A stretch of 12,602 bases of DNA from JABEVB01 sp049965775 (GTDB lineage: Bacteria > Planctomycetota > Phycisphaerae > WQYP01). The position numbers and the translations under genes are program-made. Location: assembly GCA_049965775.1 (NCBI GenBank), contig JBMFVX010000089.1, positions 1-12,602 on the forward strand, read 5' to 3'. The notes under the pieces were generated by a model that ran no database searches, was not told where the DNA came from, and saw nothing but the letters and a program-made list of their open reading frames with translations. The number at the start of each line of letters is the position of its first letter. Position 1 is the stretch's first letter. This document shows, one piece after another, positions 12,581 to 12,602 of this stretch.

Positions 12581-12602
12581 AACAAAATCATCGTTTTTCA
12601 AG

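Larger units (their letters stand above)
12070..12602. other. 533-base non-coding right end
   Basis: No supported gene is present. A 60-residue minus-strand frame (12276-12458) lacks a ribosome binding site and has repeat-like composition. The first 150 bases are the upstream region of the isomerase gene and contain a dyad. From about 12300 the sequence is repeat- and hairpin-rich. The last 120 bases of the plus strand are strikingly poor in G outside one hairpin and consist of C and A runs. The next gene, if any, lies beyond the window. Confidence 0.6.

Noticed and set aside
1..12602. CRISPR array, transposon, prophage or defence system
   Set aside because: I saw no regularly spaced repeats, transposase motifs, terminal inverted repeats around a gene, integrase or known defence domain anywhere in the window.

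Overview
The window looks like a chromosomal stretch from a PVC-type bacterium, most likely a planctomycete of the Phycisphaerae kind. This is inference. It rests on two secreted sialate-O-acetylesterase-like SGNH hydrolases and a GH63-like remnant (families abundant in that group), a small protein with an extreme Asp/Glu tail, a CoaD of the RGLRNMTDLEYEF type, a sugar phosphate isomerase/epimerase-like TIM barrel, and moderately GC-rich DNA with AT-rich promoters. Shine-Dalgarno sites are clear, and at least one gene appears to start with TTG.

Layout. 1-407: 3' remnant of a GH63/trehalase-like glycosidase on the minus strand, missing its N-terminal part. 608-3393: two secreted SASA-type esterases facing each other, with a strong terminator and an unexplained stretch of about 370 bases between them. 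3730-4107: a small three-helix membrane protein. 4359-6116: ferredoxin-type nitrite reductase with its own promoter and a repeat-rich leader. 6169-7998 (minus): a TPR lipoprotein, convergent with nitrite reductase and divergent from the next gene. 8193-8846: transaldolase. 8986-9072: tRNA-Ser(UGA). 9107-9688: Nudix hydrolase with a terminator-like hairpin inside its reading frame. 9740-10120 (minus): a 126-residue protein with an acidic tail. 10389-10946: CoaD. 11032-12069 (minus): sugar phosphate isomerase/epimerase-like protein. 12070-12602: non-coding, with a dyad upstream of the isomerase, a heptamer repeat, a perfect 8-bp hairpin, a run of nine C and a G-quadruplex motif on the minus strand.

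How the genes work together. Most genes appear to be single transcription units; promoter-like sequences are visible for several of them. The left third suggests breakdown of acetylated glycans. The middle holds nitrogen assimilation (nitrite to ammonia) and central carbon metabolism (transaldolase). The right part is housekeeping (CoA synthesis, tRNA, Nudix) and a probable sugar catabolism enzyme. There is no CRISPR array, transposase, phage gene or recognisable defence locus.

I do not see a convincing new multi-gene system. The observations most worth checking are the intragenic terminator-like hairpin in the Nudix gene, the cryptic plus-strand unit at 1821-2144, the acidic-tail protein and the repeat architecture at the nitrite reductase promoter.
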